Positions 43,634-54,818 are shown, counted from the first letter of the stretch. The stretch is DNA of 64,000 nucleotides from Pectinophora gossypiella (GCF_024362695.1 NW_026063267.1:62001-126000), one strand, 5' to 3'. Made by a program: numbers and translations. The notes: a model not told the origin generated them from the letters alone.

Positions 43634-44311
43634 AGAAGGTTTGTAGGTACACTATCACATAGCAAAAATTTTCATAGTGCAGTAGGTATTTTATTTCTTC
43701 TAAACTTTCAGTGCTGTGGCTGTGTGATGTAATATTGTTGCTACTTAAAAGGTTAATAATTTAATTAAGTGCCTGTTATATTTCTAAATAGTCTTGATTT
43801 ATTGTACACTTTTATTCAAAATTAGCCATTATTGTGTATTGAGAGAATGTGTAATACTGAAACTTTACTATGTTGTGTTTTTTATTAGGATAAGAGTAAG
43901 ATTATTTAAAAACGTTTGATGATACCTGCCTAACTTTTATTTTTATGAAAACTGTTCTTAATTTTGAGATGTTTGATGATACCTAACTTTTATTTTTAAG
44001 AAAACTGTCTTAATTTAAGATGTTTGATGACACCCAACTTTTATTTTTAAGAAAACTGTTCTTAATTTAAGATGTTTGATGATACCTAACTTTTATTTTA
44101 TTATGAAAACTATTTGTTGTAAATTTTAAGATGTTTTGATGATACCTAACTTTTGCATGGAAGTGTTTGTTGCTGCCAGTCTATGCTATCATTGTATTTC
44201 TTAGCTCTGAGTTGTTGTTTGCTATACTTACCATAATTATTATACTTACTTGATTCATTGTAACTTTGTTTTGGTGGTCTGAGGGCAGACTTAACTTCAG
44301 GATGGCCGAGC

Positions 44312-44561
44312 TGTAGGATGACTGGGACGATGGAACGAACGGTACAGATTGTGTGTGAGTGAGATGATGTGAGTGAGATGGCATGAGAGGGGAAAGGAGA
44401 GAAGGAAGGGGGTAATGGCGAATGGTGTGTGACGGACGACGTGTGTGAGATAGTGAATATTTCTGTTAAAAATAGTTTAAAATAGTGGAAAATAATAATA
44501 AACTCAGTGTCTCAGTGAACTTGACGGATTTTATTTGTTTTACCCAACCTCAATTTCTACA
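44312..44561 (+). repeat. 3' LTR, gypsy copy 2
   Basis: 250 bp, identical by eye to 39106-39355, preceded by AGGATGGCCGAGC. Confidence 0.92.
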
Positions 44562-44568
44562 TATATAT

Positions 44569-45484
44569 GTCACCGTAAAATTGTAAATAACGTTAGATTA
44601 TAATCTATCTCGCGAGATTGTGAACTGTCGAAAAATTGTGAAACGTAATATACTGCTTACAATTTAACGTATTATTATTCGTCAGATTATAATCTATCGA
44701 AGTAAAACTGTTAAATCACAATCTTACAATTGTCAAATTGTCAACTGTCCGACGGCTGTCCCTGATTGGTCGGCCTTACAGTAGACCGTTCTGTGTCCAT
44801 AGAGTTAGGAATAAAACACAGGTGTCAGTCAAATAAAATAAATGCTCTTCAAGATTGTGAAATCAAGTACGTATTTATTAATTATTTAGTAAGTAATCAA
44901 TAATTCTGACATCACATGGTAAGAAAAAATGTATCAAAATTAAAAAATCTGAAACGTATCATTCAGTATACTTTTCGTGTGTAAGATAAACATGCTGGCG
45001 GCATAGGGGTGGCCCAAGGGCCACCCCCGCCGCACCCTAACCTACTGTTATGCCTTGTAAAAATTTTGACAAAACACTATTATTCTAAAAAAGAATCTAT
45101 TTATTAATCCCAAAAATAGGTTATACCTAACAAACCAGTATTCCTAGATGTTATTATGGGAAAGTAAAACTATTATGCTAAAAAACGTTATGCAAAAAGG
45201 ATTATGATAATTAAAATTATGACAAAAACATTTATGCATTTTAAGAGAATCCCAAATTAACATTATGCTCACTCTAATAGTTTTGTAACTCTATGGTATA
45301 GCACGCGAGGTGCGTTTCGTATCACAATTTGACGGTTTCACTTCGATAAATTATAATCTACCGAAAAATAATACGTTAAATTGTAAGCAATATGATACGA
45401 TTCATAATTATTCGACAGTTCACAATCTCGCGAGATTCAAATCGATAGATTATAATCTAACGTTATTTACAATTTTACGGTGAC
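44569..45484. mobile_element. Long-TIR non-autonomous DNA element (916 bp)
   Basis: Ends GTCACCGTAAAATTG / CAATTTTACGGTGAC. The inverted arms extend about 165 bp (44569-44733 and 45320-45484) at roughly 85-90 percent identity, with a small indel near ATCTATC. The arms contain the palindromes AGATTATAATCT and CTCGCGAG. The core is non-coding and includes a GGGGTGGCCC-AA-GGGCCACCCC hairpin (45006-45027). Target duplication cannot be resolved in the TATA run. No family assigned. Confidence 0.75.
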
Positions 45485-45590
45485 ATATACATACGTATAC
45501 CTTGCCAGGGCTACTCCCTGGAGGTGTACAGACAGTACATTACATACATACACTTAGCTAGGGCGACTCCCTGGAGATATTCATTAGTGT
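45485..45590. repeat. Minisatellite with CCAGGG-CTACT-CCCTGG hairpin, right part
   Basis: Continues the array of 38986-39105: CCTTGCCAGGGCTACTCCC at about 45499, and a diverged unit GCTAGGGCGACTCCCTGG at about 45556. Confidence 0.75.
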
Positions 45591-45592
45591 GA

Positions 45593-45862
45593 CACAAGAG
45601 AATTAACATCTTTAGTTTCGAGTTTCAGAAAATAGGGAATGAAGCGATTGAAGAACGGCAGAGTCGGAGCCGTAGTAAAAGTGTCGTCATTTCGGGAAGG
45701 CACCAACGACGTTCACGAACTCGGGAGCGGAACACAGTGAGGCGCAGTCGTATCGACCATCTCGGACTATCACATCGGCGACCTCACTCTCGCACCCGGA
45801 GCCGTAGCCGTAGCCATGCTAGGAGGTCCTGTAGCGAGGAAGAGGAACCGGCAAATAAATAA
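45593..45862 (+). other. Short open frame with arginine/serine-rich (RS-like) sequence
   Basis: 89 codons with no ATG, ended by TAA at 45860. It has SRSRSKS, RRSRTRERN and SRTRSRSRSHARRS, then the acidic end EEEEPANK. The composition is that of an RS domain or of a basic retroelement gag C-terminus. It is followed by retroelement debris on the other strand. Origin unknown: either a gag tail or a fragment of a captured splicing-type protein. Confidence 0.35.
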
Positions 45863-46266
45863 TATTCGCTACCCGAGCAACCTCTTACCGTACCAGCGAC
45901 ATAGATATTGCCAACTTCGAAAGAGGTGGTCCTCACTGGAACAGACTTTAATTCCCCTATAGGAATAGTAGTTTCACCGGTAGTTAGTGGTGGAACCTTC
46001 GGCTCGCGGTGGACCACCCTTTCAAAAATTAATTCGGTTGCGGTTTTGATGATTCGTAAATTAGGGCGCTCCGAAAAACTGTGGCCTAACAAAACAGGGT
46101 AGTTTATTATATGATCCTCCACCACAAAAGCTTCGACTTGCCTTTCCACAACCCCTTGTAATTCTACAGTAACGTAAACTCTACCTTCCGGTAAATATGG
46201 TATATTGCCTAATTCGTTACAAGGAACTTTATCTACAAAATCCAAATTTTTTTTAACTTGATACAC
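45863..46266 (-). pseudogene. Gypsy-type protease region fragment
   Basis: The minus-strand frame from 46266 encodes YPVLLGHSFSE (the conserved C-terminal part of a retropepsin) followed by IIKTATELIFERV, then a linker ending NIYVAGTVRG. This is as seen between protease and RT in some Ty3/gypsy elements. The catalytic DSG/DTG triad and everything downstream are absent. The frame formally runs on to 45784, but that part overlaps the RS-rich frame and is probably chance. Confidence 0.55.
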
Positions 46267-46319
46267 CCAAAACTACTAAATATCATGTTCCTAGGTTCAG
46301 TGGTTAATATTTTGTATAC

Positions 46320-47067
46320 AAAAAGTTTGGCTTCGTAGTTCCCGTTCCGAATCCGTTCCGTTCCGTTCGAATTTCGGAAAATCCGTTTGTTGAAAAACTC
46401 TGCACATCCTAAGAGACCTACGTACCAAGTTTCATGGTTTTATCTTCAAAAATGACGAATACCCATACAAACTTTCAACCCGTATTTCACCCCCATACTG
46501 GTAAAAATTTCAAAATGCTTGAACAAACGATTTTTTGTTTGTTATTTAGTGCCTAAACACAAAATTTAATATTTTTATCTTGAAAAATGACGAACCTCAT
46601 AAAAAATTTCAACACCTATTTCATCCCCTCAAAGATCGAATTTTCAAAAACGCTTTAACAAATTGTTTTTTTATTTCTTATCAAGTTCCTAAATATAAAG
46701 TTTCGTGGTTTTATCCCCAAAAATGACGAACTCCCATACAAACTTTCAACCCTCATTTCACCCCCTCACTGGTCGAAATTTCAGCAACGCTAGAACAAAT
46801 GTTTAATAATTTTTTATCAAGTGCTTAAATATAAAGTTTCATGGATTTATATTTTAAAATTAAAATATCCCATACAAACTTTCAACCCCTATTTCAATCT
46901 CTTCGTCCCTTCTTTTCGCAATAAAAGGTATCCTATTTTCTTTCTCAGGGTCTAAAGATTGTCTGTGCCAAATTTAATCAAAATCGGTTGAGAGGTTTAA
47001 GCGGGAAAGCGTAACAGACAGACAGACAGACAAGAGTTACTTTCGCATTTATAATATTAGTAAGGAT
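46320..47067 (+). repeat. RTE/SINE-like 3' tail with internal ~130-bp subrepeats
   Basis: About four diverged subunits, each with AAGTTTCATGGTTTTAT, AAAATGACGAA and CATACAAACTTTCAACCC. They end in AAAATCGGTTGAGAGGTTTAAG, a CAGA tract and TTTATAATATTAGTAAGGAT, the usual end of a widespread lepidopteran non-LTR tail. Non-coding. Confidence 0.6.
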
Positions 47068-47271
47068 TATTTTCCCTCGTTAAATAGTAAACAAACTAAG
47101 TGTAGGTGTTATAATTTCGTTGACGAACTGATTACCTATCCGTTTCTTTGTCTAAAATGAGTATTACCTTATTACTATGATTGATTACTGGTCTTAAAGT
47201 TCGTATAAATGTCTATCGAATTACCTCCTCAAGTTTAAAGCGTAGCTAGTCATGTAGTACTATATTAATTA

Positions 47272-50031
47272 CTAGCTTTTGCCCGCGACTTCGTCCGCGT
47301 GGCGTGTTATATAAGAGAGAGATCTTTGTGTGTGTGGGAGTGCATACTTATGCAGTTTAGATTTTTTCATAAGTACATTTTTTTTTTTCCCAATAACTCC
47401 CATTTTTCAAAATACAGCCAAAAATAAACTTTATATTTACTAAGGTATGCATGCATGCTAGATTGAATCAATTGATTGAATTGTTTTTTTTTAATTGATT
47501 GTTCATTGAGTTTTAATTTTAATACACACTTCCTCTCTTCCCTTCAACGTTGCTGTGCCCTACAGGGTCCATGTTTTAGTTCCTATGCCTATGTAACACC
47601 CCATTGTACTACATGGAATGCAATAAATAATTTAATTGAATTGAATTGAAAATATCTATCTTACGCGGTTTCGATTTTTTCATACAAATGTTTTTTTCCC
47701 ACTAACTCCCGTTTCCGTGGGAATTTTGCAATATCCTGTTGCAACTAAGCTTTAAGTTAACTAAGGTACCTGCATGCCAAATTTCAAGCGTCTAACTTAA
47801 GCGGTTTAGATTTTTCATACAAAAAGATTTTCCCGCTAATTTCCGTTCCCGTGGGAATTCCGAGAATTCCTTTCTTAGTGCACCTCTACGGTACATAAGC
47901 TATGTCCCTTCCAAATTTCAAATGCCTACGTTTAGCCGTTCAGGCTATGCGTTGATATGTCAGTCACTGAGTCAGTCAGTTTCTCCTTTTATTTAGATTT
48001 GATTTTTTCATAGAAATGTTTTTTCCCGCTAACTACCGTTCCCGTGGGAATTTTGTAATATCCTGTTGCAACTAAGCTTTAAGTTTACTAAAGTACCTGC
48101 ATGCCAAATTTCAAACGTCTAACTTGAGTGGTTTAGATTTTTCATACAAAAGGATTTTCCCGCTAATTCCCGTTCCCGTGGGAATTTCGGGAATTCCTTT
48201 CTTAGTACACCTCTACGGTATCTAAGGTACCTGCATGCCAAATTTCAAACGTCTAACTTGAGTGGTTTAGATTTTTCATACAAAAGGATTTTCCCGCTAA
48301 TTCCCGTTCTCGTGGGAATTTCGGGAATTCCTTTCTTAATGCACCTCTACGGTACCTAGGGTACCTGCATGACAAATTTCAAACGTCTAACTTGAGTGGT
48401 TTAGATTTTTCATACAAAAGGATTTTCCCGCTAATTCCCGTTCCCGTAGGAATTTCGGAAATTCCTTTCTTAGTACACCTCTACGGTATCTAAGGTATCT
48501 GCATGCCAAATTTCAAACGTCTAACTTGAGTGGTTTAGATTTTTCATACAAAAGGATTTTCCCGCTAATTCCCGTTCCCGTAGGATTTTCGGGAATTCCT
48601 TTCTTAGTACATCTCTACGGTATCTAAGGTACCTGCATGACAAATTTCAAACATCTAACTTGAATGGTTTAGATTTTTCATACAAAAGGATTTTCTTGCT
48701 AATTCCCGTTCTCGTGGGAATTTCGGGAATTCCTTTCTTAGTGCACCTCTACGGTACTTAAGGTATCTGCATGCCAAATTTCAAACGTCTAACTTGAGTG
48801 GTTTAGATTTTTCATACAAAAGGATTTTCCCGCTAATTCCCGTTCCCGTAAGAATTTCGGAAATTCCTTTCTTAGTACACCTCTACGGTATCTAAGGTAC
48901 CTGCATGCCAAATTTCAAACGTCTAACTTGAGTGGTTTAGATTTTTCATACAAAAGGATTTTCCCGCTAATTCCCGTTCTCGTGGGAATTTCGGGAATTC
49001 CTTTCTTAATGCACCTCTACGGTACCTAAGGTACCTGCATGACAAATTTCAAACGTCTAACTTGAGTGGTTTAGATTTTTCATACAAAAGGATTTTCCCG
49101 CTAATTCCCGTTCCCGTAGGAATTTCGGAAATTCCTTTCTTAGTACACCTCTACGGTATCTAAGGTATCTGCATGCCAAATTTCAAACGTCTAACTTGAG
49201 TGGTTTAGATTTTTCATACAAAAGGATTTTCCCGCTAATTCCCGTTCCCGTAGGATTTTCGGGAATTCCTTTCTTAGAACACCTCTACGGTATCTAAGGT
49301 ATCTGCATGCCAAATTTCAAACGTCTAACTTGAGTGGTTTAGATTTTTCATACAAAAGGATTTTCCCGCTAATTCCCGTTCTCGTTAGAATTTCGGAAAT
49401 TCCTTTCTTAGTACACCTCTACGGTATCTAAGGTACCTGCATGCCAAATTTCAAACGTCTAACTTGAGTGGTTTAGATTTTTCATACAAAAGGATTTTCC
49501 CGCTAATTCCCGTTCCCGTGGGAATTTCGGGAATTCCTTTCTTAGTACACCTCTACGGTATCTAAGGTACCTGCATGACAAATTTCAAACATCTAACTTG
49601 AATGGTTTAGATTTTTCATACAAAAGGATTTTCCCGCTAATTCCCGTTCTCGTGGGAATTTCGGAAATTCCTTTCTTATTGCACCTCTACGGTACCTAAG
49701 GTACCTGCATGACAAATTTCAAACGTCTAACTTGAGTGGTTTAGATTTTTCATACAAAAGGATTTTCCCGCTAATTCCCGTTCCCGTAGGATTTTCGGGA
49801 ATTCCTTTCTTAGTGCACCTCTACGGTATCTAAGGTACCTGCTTGCCAAATTTCAAACGTCTAACTTGAGTGGTTTAGATTTTTCATACAAAAGGATTTG
49901 CCTTCACTACTCTGCTCCTATTGATTGTAGCGTGATGAAAAGTATACTATAACCTGTCCAGGAGTGTGAAGAATAATTGTACCAAGTTTCATTAAAATCC
50001 GTCCAGTAGTTTTTGTTTCTATAAGGAACAT

Positions 50032-50080
<49 letters not shown>

Positions 50081-50199
50081 AATTTAACTGATTGCATTTT
50101 TGGCATCAGTATCGACCACTTATCACCCCCTGATAGTTATTTTGAAAAAATATTTAATGTACAGAATTGACCTCTCTACAGATTTATTATAAGTATAGA
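47272..50199 (-). mobile_element. Non-autonomous Helitron, copy E
   Basis: CTAGCTTTTGCCCGCG after A at the left and AGTATAGA|T at the right; 2928 bp. About fourteen 134-bp units; captured LINE tail about 47480-47650; CAGA tract about 50030-50078. Confidence 0.85.
48092..49901 (-). repeat. 134-bp minisatellite array in Helitron E (about 14 units)
   Basis: Same unit. A higher-order pattern is visible: blocks of two or three unit variants (CCCGTAGGATTTTCG, CTTGCTAATTCC, CTCGTGGG) recur and are shared with copies B and F. Confidence 0.9.
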
Positions 50200-50399
50200 T
50201 GTGGTGTAAGTAATTAGATTTTATCTGTATATAATGTAACAGTCAGTTGAATAAAAAAACGTATACAAATCAGATCAATTAATTGGCGTAATGTGATTCT
50301 AGAAAGAGTTTTAATGTTAATAGATAGCTAGCTATAGCTATGTGTAGGTTCCTGTAGGAATGAGATATAACTGTTTAATAAAGACAGTTGCATAAAAAT

Positions 50400-51257
50400 T
50401 TTATCATAAATTCCCTAAATTATGGCGCCTACCTACCCTCTAAGTTAGAAAAGTGATCAAATACTAACTTGAAGTCACTCAGTTTAAAAAAAAACATCGA
50501 AATCATTCCAGTAGCTATGGCGTCATGCGCTTCTTGACACGATCACGAAATCTAGATTTCCGCGGGAATGAGGTATTTTCCCGGCATAAAAAGTAGCCTG
50601 TGTCCGTGCCTAAGATCCTATCTTTAAATTAACCAAGTCTTATAAAATTCCGTTCAGACGTTAAGGCGTGAATGAGGCAAACTTTTAAAACAAACAATAA
50701 AAATCACTAACCTAATTAGTTTTCTGTCTACTGCCTACGCCTTAAGTACGATAGCATAAATATTAATAGGCCATATCCTTTTCTAGATTACTATCTATCA
50801 GCTAACTAAATTTCATCAAAATCCGTTGAGCCGTTTAGGCATGATAGACAAAACTCCCAGCAAAAACCATAAAAAAATCACTAACTCAATTCAGTTTTCT
50901 GCCTACTTCCTACCCCCTAAGTACGATGACGTGATCAATTTGATCGTACAACCGTTTTTAGATAACCAACTATTACCTTACTAAATTTCATTAAAATCCG
51001 TTCAGCCGTTTAGACGTGAAAGAGCAAAAGTCCCAACAAAAACGACTACAAATCACTAAATCAATTTAGTTATCTGCCAACTGCCTACCCCCTAAGAACG
51101 ATGGCGTGATTATTAATAGCCTATGACCATTTCTAGGTTATCATCTATCACCATACCAAATTTCATCAAAATCCGTTGAGCCGTTTAGGCGTGAAAGAGT
51201 AACAGACAGACAGACAGACAGACAGAGTTACTTTCGCATTTATAATATTAGTATGGA
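50400..51257 (+). repeat. RTE/SINE-like 3' tail with internal ~190-bp subrepeats
   Basis: Three to four diverged subunits with CTACCCCCTAAGTACGAT, then AAATTTCATCAAAATCCGTT and GAGCCGTTTAGGCGTGAAAG. They end in a CAGA tract and TTTATAATATTAGTATGGAT. Same terminal block as 46320-47067 but different subunits. Non-coding. Confidence 0.6.
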
Positions 51258-51384
51258 TAGTATTAATATATGTTAATTAAGATACCTACTTGATTATTAA
51301 AATTAACAAATTTAATGAAGTTGGATTTTTTTTAATGACTAGAATGAAAATACAATAAATATTCAATTAAACTACTTCTTTAAT

Positions 51385-51608
51385 TCAAAAGGTATTACAT
51401 TTTGTTATTGTTAGATACAATACTAATTTCTTTTTTAATGCTTTGCATTTTGGCGTGTCTTCAGTAATTGACAACCGTCTTCTCTTCGGCGTGTTACACT
51501 GGTATGCTACTGCTGGCGGCTCCACGAGCTCTTCAAGTTCGCAGTCGCGAAGCCGTTTATTTTTGTACACCTTTTTCGGTGTCAGTACTTTAAAAGTTCC
51601 TGATGAAC
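51385..51608 (-). CDS. Candidate terminal exon of an unidentified host or THAP-like gene
   Basis: On the minus strand a pyrimidine-rich CTATTTTTCTTTTTAG acceptor precedes a frame open to a stop at 51385. The ~73 residues are basic with TPKK, NKRLRDCELEELVEPP and NTPKRRRLSITEDTP, the last like a nuclear localisation or phosphorylation motif. An ATTAAA lies directly after the stop (about 51376). The layout is that of a last coding exon. The T-P-K/R-rich text recalls the linker of THAP-type proteins, but no domain is complete. No upstream exon is visible to 52200. Confidence 0.3.
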
Positions 51609-51639
51609 CTAAAAAGAAAAATAGTATGTATTAAATAAT

Positions 51640-51730
51640 GTCGTGAATCTTATTTTCTTGTCGTAGGTGGAATACCAGCCTAATCAACCCTAGTGTCAGG
51701 GTTATGATTGAGTCGCCAAAGGCCCCAAAA
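51640..51730 (-). repeat. Tail fragment of lepidopteran tRNA-derived SINE
   Basis: On the minus strand: GGGGCCTTTGGCGACTCAAT, AACCCTGACACTAGGGTTG, GGTATTCCACC. This is the 3' part of the family whose head and body lie at 12428-12660. Confidence 0.65.
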
Positions 51731-52210
51731 GGTGAATGTAAAGCAAAGTTGTTGGAGGTAACATACCTAACATAAAGGAAGAAAAGGGCAATTATAACAT
51801 TCATTAAAGTAGGTAGGTAACTAACGTATTAACGTAGCCATTTTATAAATATTAAAATGTGTATGATAAGTGATTCCTAAAAGATAGACATAGGTAGGTA
51901 CTTATAAAATTCCACAATACATTGTTTCGTTATATCTCAAAACCATTAGGCAGCTTTTTCGATGAAAGCTCCCACTAGTCTTGATTTTTTTCGGACATAG
52001 ATTGAACATCAGCGCTCAAAAAGTGGGACGCAAAGTTACTGTAAATATAGCGACGTGAGTGACAGTATTTCTCCGCGGTGCGCGATTAGGCGCCGAACTG
52101 GCAACATGCGAAGTGCGTGGTAAAAAGTTGCAAATATAGAAGCTCAAAGAAAAAAATATATAACACTTCTTATAAGTCATGACATTGGTGCTAATTCCTG
52201 TAAACACATC
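51731..52210. other. Non-coding stretch, nothing recognised
   Basis: AT-rich with scattered AGGTAGGTA words. A 63-codon minus frame at 52016-52207 has no domain similarity. It would be intron or upstream DNA if the 51385-51608 exon is real. Confidence 0.4.
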
Positions 52211-52370
52211 TAAATTTATTTTAAGTTATATCTGTCATTATTTATTTTTTTTGAGTTAGCTGCCAACAAACAGACGAGCGAATGGCGTGGGAGCTTTGTT
52301 TTATAATATTATTATAATGACAGATAGAATAAAAAAATAATAATGACAGATATAACTTAAAATAAAATTA
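52211..52370. repeat. Fold-back sequence, 40-bp arms
   Basis: The arms 52211-52250 and 52331-52370 (around TTTTAAGTTATATCTGTCAT / ATGACAGATATAACTTAAAA) are nearly perfect inverted repeats separated by ~80 bases. They could be the ends of a small DNA element. No flanking duplication resolved. Confidence 0.65.
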
Positions 52371-52460
52371 AATAAAAATAATGATTAGATTACTGACGTG
52401 TTAAAGGCAACCAGACGAGATATAGAATGTAAACAAAGTTTCAGAGGTTCAAAACATTTA

Positions 52461-52579
52461 TCTATACTTATAATAAATCTGTAGAGAGGTCAATTCTGTA
52501 CATTAAATATTTTTTCAAAATAACTATCAGGGGGTGATAAGTGGTCGATACTGATGCCAAAAATGCAATCAGTAAAATT

Positions 52580-52616
<37 letters not shown>

Positions 52617-54670
52617 ATGTTCCTTATAGAAACAAAAACTACTAGACGGATTTTAATGAAACTTGGTACAATTATTCTTCACACTCCTGGACAGGTTATA
52701 GTATACTTCTCATCACGCTACAATCAATAGGAGCAGAGTAGTGAAGGGAAATTCTTTTGTATGAAAAATCTAAACCACTCAAGTTAGACGTTTGAAATTT
52801 GGCATGCAGGTACCTTAGATACCGTAGAGGTGCACTAAGAAAGGAATTCCCGAAAATCCTACGGGAACGGGAATTAGCGGGAAAATCCTTTTGTATTAAA
52901 AATCTAAACCACTCAAGTTAGACGTTTGAAATTTGGCATGCAGGTACCTTAGATACCGTAGAGGTGTATTAAGAAAGGAATTTCCGAAATTCCTACGGGA
53001 ACGGGAATTAGCGGGAAAATCCTTTTGTATGAAAAATCTAAACCACTCAAGTTAGACGTTTGAAATTTGGCATGCAGATACCTTAAGTACCGTAGAGGTG
53101 CACTAAGAAAGGAATTCCCGAAATTCCTACGAGAACGGGAATTAGCAAGAAAATCCTTTTGTATGAAAAATCTAAAACCACTCAAGTTAGACGTTTGAAA
53201 TTTGTCATGCAGGTACCTTAGGTACCGTAGAGGTGCATTAAGAAAGGAATTCCCGAAATTCCCACGAGAACGGGAATTAGCGGGAAAATCCTTTTGTATG
53301 AAAAATCTAAACCATTCAAGTTAGATGTTTGAAATTTGTCATGCAGGTACCTTAGATACCGTAGAGTAAGAAAGGAATTCCCGAAATTCCCACGGGAACG
53401 GGAATTAGCGGGAAAATCCTTTTGTATGAGAAATCTAAACCACTCAAGTTAGACGTTTGAAATTTGGCATGCAGGTACCTTAGATACAGTAGAGGTGTAC
53501 TAAGAAAGGAATTTCCGAAATTCCTACGAGAACGGGAATAAGCGGGAAAATCCTTTTGTATGAAAAATCTAAACCACTCAAGTTAGATGTTTGAAATTTG
53601 TCATGCAGGTACCTTAGATACCGTAGAGGTGTACTAAGAAAGGAATTCCCGAAATTCCCACGGGAACGGGAATTAGCGGGAAAATCCTTTTGTATGAAAA
53701 ATCTAAACCACTCAAGTTAGACAATTGAAATTTGGCATGCAGGTACCTTAGATACCGTAGAGGTGCACTAAGAAAGGAATTCCCGAAAATCCTTTTGTAT
53801 GAAAAATCTAAACCACTCAAGTTAGACGTTTGAAATTTGGCATGCAGGTACTTTAGTAAACTTAAAGCTTAGTTGCAACAGGATATTACAAAATTCCCAC
53901 GGGAACGGTAGTTAGCGGGAAAAAACATTTGTATGAAAAAATCAAATCTAAATAAAAGGAGAAACTGACTGACTCAGTGACTGACATATCAACGCATAGC
54001 CTGAACGGCTAAACGTAGGCATTTGAAATTTGGAAGGGACATAGCTTAGGTACCGTAGAGGTGCACTAAGAAAGGAATTCCCGGAATTCCCACGGGAACG
54101 GAAATTAGCGGGAAAATCTTTTTGTATGAAAAATCTTAACCGCTTAAGTTAGACGCTTGAAATTTGGCATGCAGGTACCTTAGTTAACTTAAAGCTTAGT
54201 TGCAACAGGATATTGCAAAATTCCCACGGAAACGGGAGTTAGTGGGAAAAAAACATTTGTATGAAAAAATCGAAACCGCGTAAGATAGATATTTTCAATT
54301 CAATTCAATTAAATTATTTATTGCATTCCATGTAGTACAATGGGGTGTTACATAGGCATAGGAACTAAAACATGGACCCTGTAGGGCACAGCAACGTTGA
54401 AGGGAAGAGAGGAAGTGTGTATTAAAATTAAAACTCAATGAACAATCAATTAAAAAAAAACAATTCAATCAATTGATTCAATCTAGCATGCATGCATACC
54501 TTAGTAAATATAAAGTTTATTTTTGGCTGTATTTTGAAAAATGGGAGTTATTGGGAAAAAAAAATGTACTTATGAAAAAATCTAAACTGCATAAGTATGC
54601 ACTCCCACACACACAAAGATCTCTCTCTTATATAACACGCCACGCGGACGAAGTCGCGGGCAAAAGCTAG
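52461..54670 (+). mobile_element. Non-autonomous Helitron, copy F
   Basis: TCTATACTTATAATAAATC after A at the left and GCGGGCAAAAGCTAG|T at the right; 2210 bp. About nine units including a shortened one near 53790 that matches the shortened unit in copy B near 9845. Captured LINE tail about 54295-54460. Confidence 0.85.
52745..53850 (+). repeat. 134-bp minisatellite array in Helitron F (about 9 units)
   Basis: The unit order is a subset of the order in copy B, including the shared deletion unit and the ACAATTG variant, so B and F descend from one another or a close ancestor. Confidence 0.9.
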
Positions 54671-54701
54671 TATTTGAATAAATTATCATAAAGTTCGAAT
54701 T

Positions 54702-54818
54702 TTAATCGCTGTCGTCTGTACTAGACAAAGATGATTCGTCGGAAGAGTCCGAGTCAGCTGTGTTTATGATAAAACTATCTATCGTATTATCAATCATGTT
54801 GTCAATACTTTGTTTAAA
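54702..54818 (-). other. Short acidic serine-rich open frame
   Basis: 38 codons on the minus strand closed by TAA at 54702: SFIINTADSDSSDESSLSSTDDSD. Such acidic tails occur at protein C-termini and contain casein-kinase-2-like sites. There is no clear start or splice site. It may be the end of an exon or of a transposase, cut off from its gene. Confidence 0.25.

Larger units (their letters stand above)
39106..44561 (+). mobile_element. Ty3/gypsy LTR retrotransposon, intact copy 2
   Basis: 250-bp LTRs identical to each other, TATA on both sides, tRNA-Pro primer site and one gag-pol frame. It is 66 bp longer than copy 1, from an extra 3' UTR minisatellite unit and small LTR differences. It inserted in a TATA-rich spacer of a minisatellite. 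Confidence 0.92.
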
